A stretch of 64,000 nucleotides of DNA, from the NCBI GenBank assembly GCA_030562195.1, contig CM060199.1:23766338-23830337 (forward strand), written 5' to 3'. Below are positions 53,403-63,454 of this stretch, piece by piece (within the stretch, counting starts at the first letter, position 1; each line of letters begins with the position of its first letter). Below the pieces are notes generated by a model that saw only the letters and a list, made by a program, of their open reading frames with translations, did not search any database and had not been told where the DNA came from. The position numbers were made by a program, and so were the translations under genes. This DNA is from Nipponacmea schrenckii. Taxonomy: Eukaryota; Mollusca; Gastropoda; Lottiidae.

Positions 53403-53945
53403 CGATCATCATCAGAGCACTATTGATTCCCCTGTTCTTAAAAAAAACCAAACTTGTCTACAAGAGATTATTGGGATAAGGAACGTGTTTTGGGCTTTGC
53501 AACACCAAAACAAGTTTTATCAGCAACAAATAATATGGAATCTGTCCACGTTTCTTCTAATAAAAATTGTTTAACACCAATTCAAGATACTAAACAACTA
53601 AGCAACAGATTTAATTTGGTAGAAAAACATTTTTTGAAAAGGTCAATGAAAAATCAAGACAGCCATTTACTCGGTTCAGACTGGCGTAATACTTAAAAAT
53701 TATTAGTCTAATTCCGAAAGTTTTTTTTCAGGAGGCGATGATTTAATTTCGAGAAATTATCATATTTTCATTTCCCCACCGGAAAGTCTTTCATTTATAA
53801 GTACTATGGGATATTTTATAGGAATAAATGCCAGATTTAAAACAACTTTCTTTACATTTTGTGATAAACTAAATAGAGGTCGAATAGGAGGTGTGTCAAT
53901 TTGTAATAAAGAAAATGAAGGGTCTCATACACTTTCACTCCAGAT
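53403..53945 (+). CDS. Continuation of the GATA-like region (possible exons)
   Basis: After a frame change near 53450 one reads STRDYWDKERVLGFATPKQV and SNRFNLVEKHFLKRSMKNQD to SDW. A GTAATA donor-like site at 53686 and a TTTTTTTTCAG acceptor at 53730 would join this in phase to DDLISRNYHIFISPPESLSF and GYFIGINARFKTTFFTFCDK, which stays open to about 53980. The implied intron is only 45 bp, unusually short for an animal. No family recognised. Confidence 0.3.
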
Positions 53946-54239
53946 TCTGTTATCAAATATACCTAGTAACAATCCTTCATGAATTGCATATTTTGAATGT
54001 TGGTAACGGTTTCTTTCATATTAAACCTTGTTCAGTTAACAGATCAATAAGACCAATAATACAACATGATAAAGACAATGCCGTAAAGAATCTCAATTTG
54101 GTATCAGTTTTATGCAACTTTCATTCATTGCAGTCCTTTCGATGGCACATAACAGAAAATTCCCAATCAAAATTATTTTTAAGACCATTAGAAACTGGAT
54201 TTAAATCTGTCAGTGCAGTATGTTCTACTAGTACAAGTA

Positions 54240-54540
54240 CAGTTTGTACATAATTTACATGTACTTGTATATTTTCAAATGTTATCCATCTAGCAATATG
54301 CATGTACTTGCATATTTATACAGTAATACCTTGTCCATTTATGTACATATTTATTTTTAATCTAGTTTGTACATTATGTACATGTACTTGTACCCTTTTA
54401 AATGTTTTCCATCTAGCAATATGCATGTACTTGCATATTTATAGTAATACTTTGTCCATTAATGTACATGTACTTTTACATTTCAGTCAAAACGTTATTC
54501 TACTCCATATTTTGTAGATTAATGTACAAGTAATATGCCA
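54240..54540. repeat. CATGTACTTG minisatellite-like array
   Basis: Two long units with ATGTTNTCCATCTAGCAATA and GCATGTACTTGCATATTTAT, plus shorter relatives. It is followed by a block (54578-54670) similar to 27133-27225, so it is probably part of the same LINE 3' region family. Confidence 0.55.
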
Positions 54541-54669
54541 AGTAATTTAATATTTAGCTATTTTACAAATATACACTTATGTCAGAGGATGAGGAAACAT
54601 CCTATCAACTGTTCTGAGCATGGATAAATCTTACCTCGCCCTCCGATTGAAAATAACATGAAATGGAGC

Positions 54670-55840
54670 CCGCTCGCAGATATTTCACTGGCCTTCGGCT
54701 GCTAATTATTTGTGCATAATATTTGTATATTCAAACCAATTGAATACAAATATTAATAGTTTTAATGTACAACAATAACTTTAAATAAAGTTTTGTTATA
54801 TTTTTAAAAAAAAAACTTTTTGATTAGCGGTAACAGTTTGCAAAATTATTTCAACCCATCAGTTCAAGATTTTTTCTTGTAAGGTTCGCTGCAATTTATA
54901 ATATGCTGATTCGTCTGCTGCATAAAGAGCCTGATATGGTGAGGATGACTGATTGCATTATGATAAAACTAAATTTAACATAGACTTAATCTGATAACAT
55001 TCCTGTCTGTACTGTATCTAGAACTGGGTTAGTATTCTGTACTGATCCTTGTTCCAGATCAGGACTTAATGTTCAGTTTTTAAGCAGATATAACCGCTCA
55101 TGTGTTATTGTCCTTTTTTGTGCTGTGAACTGGAAAAAGAATCCAGGATCCAGTCTGTCAACGTGTTAAATATTATGTTTATATTTTCAACAAAAGAGTT
55201 AAAGACTGACAATAGTATTTTGAGGATGCTAGGCATTTCGTGTTCTAAAAAAAAAATTAACAAAACCCTTAACCTTGCTCAGACAATTCTTGGAAGACTG
55301 CATGTAAAAGATTTTGTTAAATTCTATTCACTTGAAATATGTCGACTGATATGTTTGAACGAAATTTGTAACATGCACAGTTTGTAGTAGGCCTACATAC
55401 GGTCTTAAGTCATATTTGGATTAAGGAATACAGAGGCATTCAGTATGCAATGGAGGATTGTTTTTCTCCAAATAAACATTTAATAAAAAAAACAAAACCG
55501 AATTTAAATTTTATGGGGGACACAAGCTGGAGCTGATGGTACCACAATGTGTACAAGATTAAAAATAAAATAAACTTAACACTGAGTTAAATTGAAATTT
55601 AACCCTTGAAAACTGGGTTAGATGAAAAGTGTCACTATACATTTCATTGAATTTTAACCCAGGGTTAAATTACCTCTAGAGTTATTTGTTTATGCATAAG
55701 TGACACTAACTAATAGATCTACCCTGTATGGCTGTAGCATAGGCCCTACTAGTAGGTAGGCCTACTTCCTAAATAAACAAAAATAATCCAAAATAATCCG
55801 ACTGTATCAGTATTAGAGCAATCGCGTTTAGAATATGAAT
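54670..55840. other. Non-coding interval
   Basis: No supported gene. A small inverted AACCC/GGGTTA pair occurs at 55600-55670 (TTTAACCC...GGGTTAAAT). Confidence 0.4.
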
Positions 55841-55845
55841 TACAC

Positions 55846-56579
55846 TTGCCTGTATGCCTCAAGACTTTAGTCGGAACTCCTCAAAGATATAATTACGGGT
55901 GGGTTTCAAAAGCCTACCGCCAACCGCTGCCTACCGGCATACCGATAGCAAAAAAAGGCGCCAAAATTGGTATTGTTCAATGTAAGGATCGTAGATTTTC
56001 ATACAATAAAACGAAACTATTTAATTTGACGGAATTTTTGTTGACGTCAAAATTATGGAATCAAAATTATCTTAAGAATGAAACGAAAAAAAATAAATTT
56101 CTATTTTCGTGTTCAGCGATTTCTTTCTTCACATTAACTGATACAATCCATGCCAAAAAAGCAATAATCTAATTTGAATTCAAATGGCCACACAATTAAC
56201 CGTAAAAGTACCCTTAAATCTTCTTTAAATGATCACGACAGCAAGGTCGTTTGTTTCAGAGTTACTTCCCTTAATTTTTTACCGCCTCGGCGTCATAGAT
56301 GATCAACAAGGCCAAGGGATCTTTCTTCCACCTTTTAGAATTTTTTCAAAGTTAATCCTTGACGTAGACTATAATAATTCCGCCCATGCGCCTCCTGTTA
56401 ATCCAACCAAATCAGCAGTATATTTACTTGATAAAACGCTTCTCCAAGACTGGAAGCACACTTCCAGCACTTGGAAAAATCAGGTGTCTAAATACAGAAC
56501 ATTTAGATCTAGGCCTAAAGAAAAAGATGGAGCTGATGGTGATGATGACTGGTTGAAAAAGTTGCGGCTAAAGATTTGA
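55846..56579 (+). other. Two unrecognised ORFs at and within the inverted duplication
   Basis: The frame at 55846-56172 reads RYNYGWVSKAYRQPLPTGIP and NYLKNETKKNKFLFSCSAIS and enters the left arm of the inverted repeat. The frame at 56229-56579 reads SFVSELLPLIFYRLGVIDDQ, IPLPPF-like GIFLPPFRIFSKLI and LLDKTLLQDWKHTSSTWKNQ, the latter in the segment absent from the right arm. No domain recognised. They may be chance or exons of an unknown element. Confidence 0.25.
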
Positions 56580-56962
56580 CCAAACATTGCAAAGATATTG
56601 GTGATTGTCATGTCATTAGGCAAGTCCCATCGGCATCAGTCTATCTTTTTCTTTAGGCCTAAATGTCAAGGATTAACTTTGAAAAAATTCTAAAAGGTGG
56701 AAGAAATATCCCTTGGCCTTGTTGATCATCCATGATGCCGACGACGTTAAATAAATAAATTAAGGGAAGTAACTCTGAAACAAACGACCTTCCTGTCGTG
56801 ATCATTTAAAAAAAATTTAAGGGTACTTTTACATTTAATTGTGTGTCCAATTTGAATACAAATTAGATTATTGCTTTTTTGGCATGGATTGTATCAGTTA
56901 ATGAGAAGAAAAACATCGCTGAACACGAAAAGAAAATATTTATTTTTTCGTTTCATTTTTAA
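56080..56962. repeat. Large inverted duplication (palindrome)
   Basis: The left arm starts AATGAAACGAAAAAAAATAA and runs through TCGTGTTCAGCGAT, TGATACAATCCATGCCAAAA, GTTTGTTTCAGAGTTACTTC and GATCAACAAGGCCAAGGGAT to AAAGTTAATCCTTGAC (about 56377). The right arm (about 56660-56962) is its complement with roughly 10 per cent differences. Around the centre, TTAGGCCTAAAGAAAAAGAT also occurs in both orientations, but the left side holds about 130 bp extra. It could be a foldback transposon or an inverted duplication of an exon-bearing segment. Confidence 0.85.
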
Positions 56963-57299
56963 AATATATACTTTTTTGTTCGGTTTTCTTTGAATGGCCA
57001 CTGTCTATAATATTCTGTAAGTCAGACTTTTCTAATGGTGCTAAAAATTTAGAGGATATATTCGAGGTTGCTTGTACATTTTTAATTTTAGCCGGATGAG
57101 ATGCAGCTTTTATTTCAACATTATCATCATCAGAAATGTCAGAAAATAAATCCGTTCTTAATTCAAAATTAGGCTGCTGAATATCAGTATTCATGTCCAA
57201 ATATTTACTGCTATTATCACTACATTTGGACTGTGTAAAAAACATTTCATTGTCACTTGAAGACGACATGTTTATATCAAATGATCCACTGGTCTCCAC
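56940..57299 (-). CDS. Acidic Ser/Asp-rich ORF, unrecognised
   Basis: 119 residues from ATG 57299: METSGSFDINMSSSSDNEMF, FSDISDDDNVEIKAASHPAK, APLEKSDLQNIIDSGHSKKT and a basic end KNETKK. The last codons lie at the outer edge of the right arm of the inverted duplication, where the left arm encodes the same KNETKK. Low-complexity composition suggests a disordered protein or a first exon. Real coding status is uncertain. Confidence 0.35.
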   Translation of the reverse strand: METSGSFDINMSSSSDNEMFFTQSKCSDNSSKYLDMNTDIQQPNFELRTDLFSDISDDDNVEIKAASHPAKIKNVQATSNISSKFLAPLEKSDLQNIIDSGHSKKTEQKSIYFKNETKK

Positions 57300-57429
57300 T
57301 TGTATAATGACAGAGATTTACTAAATCGAATACGAACTCAGTTGTACTCAAGATGAAACTTAAATGAACACTTTTTGAACTCTTTTGATTTCTGTTTACC
57401 GGCAATTATTTAAGTAAGATAGAGTCCTG

Positions 57430-57515
57430 AAACTGTCTATTATGTTAGAGAGAGAACAGTGTTCGGGGCTAACGCCCCTCACAAACTCTCCTCTCTCTAA
57501 CATAAGAGACAGTTT
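57430..57515. repeat. 25-bp inverted repeat hairpin
   Basis: AAACTGTCTATTATGTTAGA plus GAGAG at 57430-57454 pairs with its complement at 57491-57515 with one mismatch. The 36-bp loop holds a second small hairpin, GGGGCTAACGCCCC. It may be a tiny MITE or a hairpin terminator-like structure. Confidence 0.8.
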
Positions 57516-57519
57516 TCGG

Positions 57520-58545
57520 CCTCTATCCCTTACATAATAAACTAACAATAGTAGATGAATTCAGTTATTTCGGCATTTTAATCAATTATAATGGCAAATT
57601 CTTACGCACACAGAAAAAAGCTAGCAGACCGGGGAAGGAAGGCTCTATTTTCAATTATGAATGTGTGTCAAAATAACTGCTTCAATGTTGAAACTAAATT
57701 ATTTGGATTTAACACTTATGTTTCTAGTTTCTTGAACTACGGATGTGGAATTTAGGCCTTTCATAAGATAAGGCAAATGACATAGAGCAGGTAGATTACA
57801 TTTAACTTTTCCAAAATACTTGCTTAAAGTGAAGAGATCTACCATGAAAATAGTATGGTATATTTTGAATTAGGTAGATTTCCCATGCATGTAACCAGAT
57901 CAATAACAATTTTAAAATACTGGCTAAAGCTCCACGAGTCTGACACACCTGCACAGCCGATCTACACACATGTAAGATTGCGCCAACGGAATAAATAGCA
58001 ACTTGAAGACAAATTTTAAAAGTTCAAGGGACGCAACTGATTTTATATTTTTAAAGGGACCTAACTATGCCAAAACTAGGGTTAACAAATTATCTCCCGT
58101 TGACCACAGGCTGTAATCAGATTAGAAGTCAACTGAAGTAAATATCTAAATTTTAAAAAATAATCTTAAGTTCTAAATTGTTCTGTTTTTAACTTTAATT
58201 TTTCTTCCACACTGGGAATAATATAGTGACGGAAATAGAAACTCCGGTAGACTTGTACGTAAGCTGCCGATAGTCTCGGGAAATCTCTGTCGTCGCGTGA
58301 AAACGCTTTGTTCCAAGGGCGCCATTTTTACCTGAATGTCTGCTGCTGTTTTCCATCCACGATAAAAAGGCGTGGACAGTGAACCAAGGAGAAATAGGTA
58401 AAAATTTGTAAATTAATATTAGAGAACACCTTATGTGAATGAATGATGTGATTAAAGCTGAACTGCTGTTATAAAAATAAATTAAGTAATTAATAAAAAA
58501 AAAATCAATTCCGCCATATTTGTTTCAAACTTCAAACAAGTATGG
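57520..58545. other. Non-coding interval
   Basis: No supported ORF. GGCGCCATTTTTACC near 58318 is host-promoter-like but unsupported. Confidence 0.4.
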
Positions 58546-58549
58546 CGTC

Positions 58550-58772
58550 TGTTTTATGAGGTTTATTCCAAGTATAAGATAACTTTTATTGTAAGCGGTG
58601 CTTGTTTACATGAATGGCGGCGTGCATGAGCCTAGAGGGATACCGGCAATTGATCTAATCAATGATTGGCTAATAACGCAATTACGTCATAGTTCGAGGT
58701 CATAGTACTGTGATTATAACACAGGCGTTCGTTTTCACTCTAGCCAAGCACTGAAGGTCCAATATCGTAACA
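58550..58772 (-). repeat. 3' LTR
   Basis: 223 bp, the same as 63227-63449 by direct reading. On the minus strand it starts TGTTACGATATTGG and ends CCTCATAAAACA. It contains AATAAACC near its end, a possible polyadenylation signal. Confidence 0.95.
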
Positions 58773-58782
58773 TCCCCCTTTT
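58773..58782 (-). promoter_or_regulatory. Polypurine tract
   Basis: AAAAGGGGGA on the minus strand, directly before the 3' LTR; the expected primer for plus-strand DNA synthesis. Confidence 0.85.
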
Positions 58783-58911
58783 CATAAAGAAAATGTAAAT
58801 TAAAGAAATAGTAACAGAACAAGAAAATTTAACTAAATTTAAAGTGCCTTCGTTAGGCTTATTGTCTGATTCTCTATTGAGCACAAAACAGAGTCTTATA
58901 GAGAGTTTTAG

Positions 58912-61894
58912 TTAAGTAACAAAGTCATTAAAACGAGCAGGTCTGCGAACTTCTCTAGTGCGTGTTTTACTGACTACACATCCATTTGGTTCTGGAGCTA
59001 TGTTGATAGGCATTGGTGATGGTTGGCTAATATCTGCGGATCGGTGTTGACATCGTATGTTAGCTTTGGGAGTTGTGACTTTCCTATTATTTGATGAGTT
59101 TTCCAATGGTAACTGAAGACCTAGTATGTTGTCGGTCTCAATTTCACGAGTTGACTCCAAGACTGGTTCAGTTCTTGCTTCTGCTGTTGAACGCAAAAAC
59201 TTTCTGTTACGCCTGTATTCATGACCATCGATGTCTACCACATAGGATCTGGAACTGAGTTGGCGTACACAAGTGCCAAGCTTCCAAGTTTTGGATTTAT
59301 CGATTGAAGTTGGTTTGACACGTACTTGTTGGCCTATTGAAAGTTCCGGAAGATCTTTTGCATGTTTATTAAAATAAAACTTTGATTTCTGCCGCTTATA
59401 TTCAATGTTCTCAGTGACTTTATCAATAACACTAGGTTTGAGAAGTGGAGGTGCTGTAGGAAGTTGTGTCTTGGTTCGCCTTGACATAAGTCGTTGAACT
59501 GGACTGCTGTGCATTCCTTCTGTGGGAGTGTTTCTCCAATCTAGTAAGCTCAAGTTGATATCTTGATTATCTTTCTTCGCTTTTTTGATAAGATTTTTGG
59601 CAATCTTAACCGCTGACTCGGCTTTACCATTTGATTGACTGTGATGAGGTGATGAACTTGAATGCTCAAAACCATATGTCGATGCAAAGTGAGCAAATTC
59701 TAGAGCAGTAAACTGTGGGCCATTATCTGTGTCGATAATATCAGGAATACCATGACGTCCAAAATGCTCCTGACATTTCTCAATGACAGCAGATGATGAA
59801 GTATTATTCAGTTTGTTGAGTTCAAAGTAATCTGAATAATAATCAACTATGACAAGATAATCGTCACCATGTATGGTAAATAAATCCATACCCAGTCTAC
59901 TCCATGGTCTATCTGGAATTTTGTGAGTCTTAAGAGTTTCTTTCTGTTGGTTATAGCTGAATTCGTTGCAGATGCTGCATTTTGAGACTAGATCCTTGAT
60001 TTCAGCTTTGATATTTGGCCAAAACATGACGTCTCTGGCTCTTCTTAGGCATGATTCTATACCATTGTGTGATTGGTGTATTCTTGCCAGTAGTTCGGGT
60101 CTGACACTTTTGGGAATGATGATCTGCACACCTTTGAAAAGTATACCATTTTGTACTGTAATGGTTTCTCTAAAGCACCAATATTCTCTTATTGACAAAG
60201 GTGTATCTTTTTTGGTGTCTGGCCATCCTGACTGTACTGTTGCACTGAGTGTTTGGAGTGCAGGATCGTTTTTCGTCTCACGTTGAATTTGTTTGAGTCG
60301 ATCATCAGTGAAGTTGACACATTCTGCTGAGTTGATCTGTTCAATTTCATCGTACAGGCGTGATGATTGATGAATCTGGAAAATTGCATAATCTGGGGTT
60401 TCTTTCGTTACTTCTGGGTGAGGTAGAGATGCTCTTGACAGGAAATCGGCAATAAACATCTCTTTGCCTTTCTTGAAAGTGACATCAAGGTTGTATCTTT
60501 GTAGTCGTAGAAGCATACGTTGGAGACGTTTCGGTGCAGCGCTGATTGGGCGCTTAAAGATTACTTCTAAAGGCTTGTGATCTGATTCTACTGTTATACA
60601 GTCTCTTCCGCACAAATATTGATCGAATCTTTCGGCTGAGAAAACAATGGCTAAACATTCCTTCTCTATTTGTGCATATTTCTGTTCCGTCTTCGTCAAA
60701 CTTCTAGAAGCGAAGCTTACAGGTTGTCCATTTTGCAACAGTGTTGCACCAAGTCCCTTTTCGCTGGCGTCACATTGAATGGTGACTGGTTGTTTGACAT
60801 CATAGAATTTGAGCAGTGGAGCAGATGTTGATAGAGTTTTAAGCTTTGCAAAAGCCTTCTCATGGGTTTCTGATCATGACCATTCAGCATCTTTATCCAT
60901 AAGTCTGCGTAGCGGTTCACTAACATCAGATAGTCTTGGTAGAAACTTTGCAAGATAGTTAATGAATCCTAAGTAGCGTTGAATGTCTGCTACATTCTGT
61001 GGCTTTGGCATATCGAGAATAGCGTTGACCTTATTGGGATCTGGGCGTAAACCATCTGATGTGAGAAGATGTCCTATATAAGGTACTGCTGAGAGTCTTA
61101 GTCTAATCTTGGATTTGTTGAGTTTAAGATTGCACTTCCGTGCTTGTTTCAGAAGTCCAATGAGATTCTTGTCGTGATCTTTTGTGGCTTCTTCTACAGT
61201 TTCTCCACATCCAAATACTAGGAGATCGTCTACTATAACATCAACACCGGGAAGTCCTTCAATTATTTCATGTTGACGTCGTTGATACTCTTCACTCGCA
61301 CTAACAATACCAAAGGGCATGCGACACCATCTGTATCGTCCAAAGGGTGTCCAGAAAGTCGTGAGGTATGAACTTTCTTTAGATAGTTTAATTTGCCAAA
61401 AAACCCTCTTTGGCATCTAATACCGAGAAAACTTTGGCGTTAGCTAGTCGAGGGAGGATTTCTTCAATGGTTGGTAGAGGATAGTGCGAACGTTTGATTG
61501 CCATGTTAAGATCCTTCGGGTCTAAACAAATTCTGAGCTTGTTCGGACGCTTTACTACTACCATGCTACTGATCCATTCAGTCGGTTCCGTGACCTTGGC
61601 AAGTACTCCGATTTCAATTAGATGATCAAGTTTCTGACGAAGTTCAGCTTTGATTGGAACTGGAACTTTTCGGCGATGGTGCTTGACTGGTCGGACATTA
61701 GGATCAACTTCAATGTGATACTCTCCTTTAAGGCATCCTAAACCATCAAACACATCTGGAAATTGTTTGAGAATGTTATCTTTTGTGAGTGCTTCTGTTG
61801 CTTGATCTGCTATGTTATTAGCAATGTTAAACTGGATCAGATTTAAATCTGTGCAAGTGTCTGCAGATAATAAGGGTCTCTGCTCTGTGTCCAC
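58912..61894 (-). pseudogene. Pol: protease end, RT, RNase H, integrase (nearly intact)
   Basis: In order on the minus strand: the region upstream of RT (HIEVDPNVRPVKHHRRKVPV), RT with LRICLDPKDLNMAIKRSHYP, the catalytic VDVIVDDLLVFG (61235) and YLGFINYLAKFLP. RNase H follows: VTIQCDASEKGLGATLLQNG, then YAQIEKECLAIVF. Integrase has an H-x3-H/C-x2-C zinc domain (HQSHNGIESC, CSICNEF), the core triad in GMDLFTIHG, DTDNGPQF and SNGKAESAV, and a GPY/F-like tail. Lesions: one extra T in a T run near 61397 shifts the frame, and TGA at 60874 replaces a probable Trp codon. Both could be sequencing errors. No envelope gene and no chromodomain were seen. Confidence 0.9.
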
Positions 61895-61960
61895 TACTTC
61901 AAATCTGAGGTTGTGTATTTTTCCGCCAAATTTACAGCAGAGTGTGTAGGAGCCTTTAGG

Positions 61961-63157
61961 TTAAAGTGTAGTACCATCGTATAGTTTGAGTTTGACCAAG
62001 CTAGGCGTCAGTCTTGGATTTCCATCCTGTAGAATTCTGCAAAGATCTCTAAAGCCAATTAAGTTGCAGGTTGCTCCGCAGTCGAGTTGACATTTCTGTT
62101 CAGCTCCAGAATATGTCGAATTCTTATCATACAAAAATAGGTTGATGAACCATTGCTTCCCTTTCTTGGTTTTGACGTGTCCAATAAAGTGTGACGTAAG
62201 CTTGAATATATTAGCTTCATCTGAGGAATCGCCTTCATAAACCATATTCGAATGATGTTGGTGATCTTTTGGAGTCTTCTTTGTAGATTTGTAAGTTTGG
62301 TTTTGCCTAGAGGATTTACACATTTTAGAGTAGTGGTTGTACTTCTGGCATCTTGAGCATTTCACACCATACGCAGGACATTTATTTCTATCCTTCTCAT
62401 GTTTGTTGCCACAGTAGCTGCAAGGACGAGCTAGAGTGTTAGCACCATAAGATTTTGAGTTTGGGTATGATTTTGTATTAGGATTAGCACTATTTCCTTT
62501 CTTCTTTGTTGATTTAGAAAAGTTCACCTCTGCAGTTGTTGTTGACTCGGAAGATGAGGGATTAATCTTCTTTAATTGCTTCTGGACTGTTTCACTGCTG
62601 CGACATATATCAATGGCTGAGATGAGAGTAAGTCTTTCTTGACGAAGCATTCTAGCTCTGGCATCACTGTCCTTGGTACCCAGCACAAGTCTATCTCTAA
62701 TCAGTTCATCGTGCAACGTTCCAAACTCACAAGAACTGGCGAGATGTTGCAGTTTTGTGATGTATTCGTCTACTGACTGATGCTGTTCTTGGCCACAGGT
62801 AAAAAATATGTAGCGTTCATACACAACGTTTCTCCTTGGTATGAAGTACGTTTCCAAGGCGGCAAGTGTGCCCTCAACTGAAGTACGTTGGTCGGCGGTA
62901 ATATTGATGTTATTTTCATAGATGTGACGACAATCTTTACCCATTAATGACCGTAATGTTGCTAGCCGTACTTCTGGTCGCCATAAATCCAATCCTAGTG
63001 CAACCTCATAATCTTCGTACTGGTTGCGAAAAAAAGTCCAATTCGAGACTACATCTCCACTATTGCAGACCATAGGGGATGGGATTGGAAAATTTGCCTG
63101 AAGATTGGGATTTGTCTCTTTCCCTTCTTGGAGCCGGAGGCTGGGCGTTTCCTTCAT
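61961..63157 (-). CDS. Gag and protease of the LTR element
   Basis: 398 residues. Capsid-like part: SNWTFFRNQYEDYEVALGLD, RPEVRLATLRSLMGKDC, YITKLQHLASSCEFG and LIRDRLVLGTKD, the standard gag of Mag/CsRN1-like gypsy elements. Two zinc knuckle-like groups follow: CSYCGNKHEKDRNKC and the CCHC CSRCQKYNHYSKMC. The protease follows with KCQLDCGATCNLIGF; here D-C-G stands where D-T/S-G is usual. The frame meets TAA at 61961 within the protease; after the stop the same frame continues into pol (PKGSYTLCCKFGGKIHNLRF). The start is uncertain: an ATG at 63169 in another frame is an alternative, and 63157 is the first in this frame. Confidence 0.85.
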   Translation of the reverse strand: MKETPSLRLQEGKETNPNLQANFPIPSPMVCNSGDVVSNWTFFRNQYEDYEVALGLDLWRPEVRLATLRSLMGKDCRHIYENNINITADQRTSVEGTLAALETYFIPRRNVVYERYIFFTCGQEQHQSVDEYITKLQHLASSCEFGTLHDELIRDRLVLGTKDSDARARMLRQERLTLISAIDICRSSETVQKQLKKINPSSSESTTTAEVNFSKSTKKKGNSANPNTKSYPNSKSYGANTLARPCSYCGNKHEKDRNKCPAYGVKCSRCQKYNHYSKMCKSSRQNQTYKSTKKTPKDHQHHSNMVYEGDSSDEANIFKLTSHFIGHVKTKKGKQWFINLFLYDKNSTYSGAEQKCQLDCGATCNLIGFRDLCRILQDGNPRLTPSLVKLKLYDGTTL

Positions 63158-63209
63158 TAACTGACATGATATTGTGCCGCAGGTGTAAAACTTACTGTGG
63201 AATAGGTTT

Positions 63210-63226
63210 GATTACTTCTGACACCA
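63210..63226 (-). promoter_or_regulatory. Primer binding site
   Basis: TGGTGTCAGAAGTAATC on the minus strand, immediately after the 5' LTR; begins TGG, complementary to a tRNA CCA end. The tRNA was not identified. Confidence 0.8.
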
Positions 63227-63449
63227 TGTTTTATGAGGTTTATTCCAAGTATAAGATAACTTTTATTGTAAGCGGTGCTTGTTTACATGAATGGCGGCGT
63301 GCATGAGCCTAGAGGGATACCGGCAATTGATCTAATCAATGATTGGCTAATAACGCAATTACGTCATAGTTCGAGGTCATAGTACTGTGATTATAACACA
63401 GGCGTTCGTTTTCACTCTAGCCAAGCACTGAAGGTCCAATATCGTAACA
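63227..63449 (-). repeat. 5' LTR
   Basis: 223 bp, identical by reading to the LTR at 58550-58772. Should carry the element promoter; ACGTCA-type and GGTCATAG sites are visible but not tested. Confidence 0.95.
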
Positions 63450-63454
63450 GCGTC

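Larger units (their letters stand above)
58550..63449 (-). mobile_element. Young Ty3/gypsy LTR retrotransposon, complete
   Basis: 4900 bp with 223-bp LTRs at both ends that read as identical, TG...CA termini on the minus strand, and a 5-bp target duplication GCGTC (58545-58549 and 63450-63454). A primer binding site lies against the 5' LTR and a purine tract against the 3' LTR. The gag-protease-RT-RNase H-integrase frame has only three lesions. Identical LTRs imply insertion so recent that almost no mutation has accumulated. Confidence 0.95.

Noticed and set aside
58550..63449. Envelope gene, i.e. an errantivirus-like element
   Set aside because: Integrase is followed directly by the 3' LTR with only about 130 bp between; there is no room for env.
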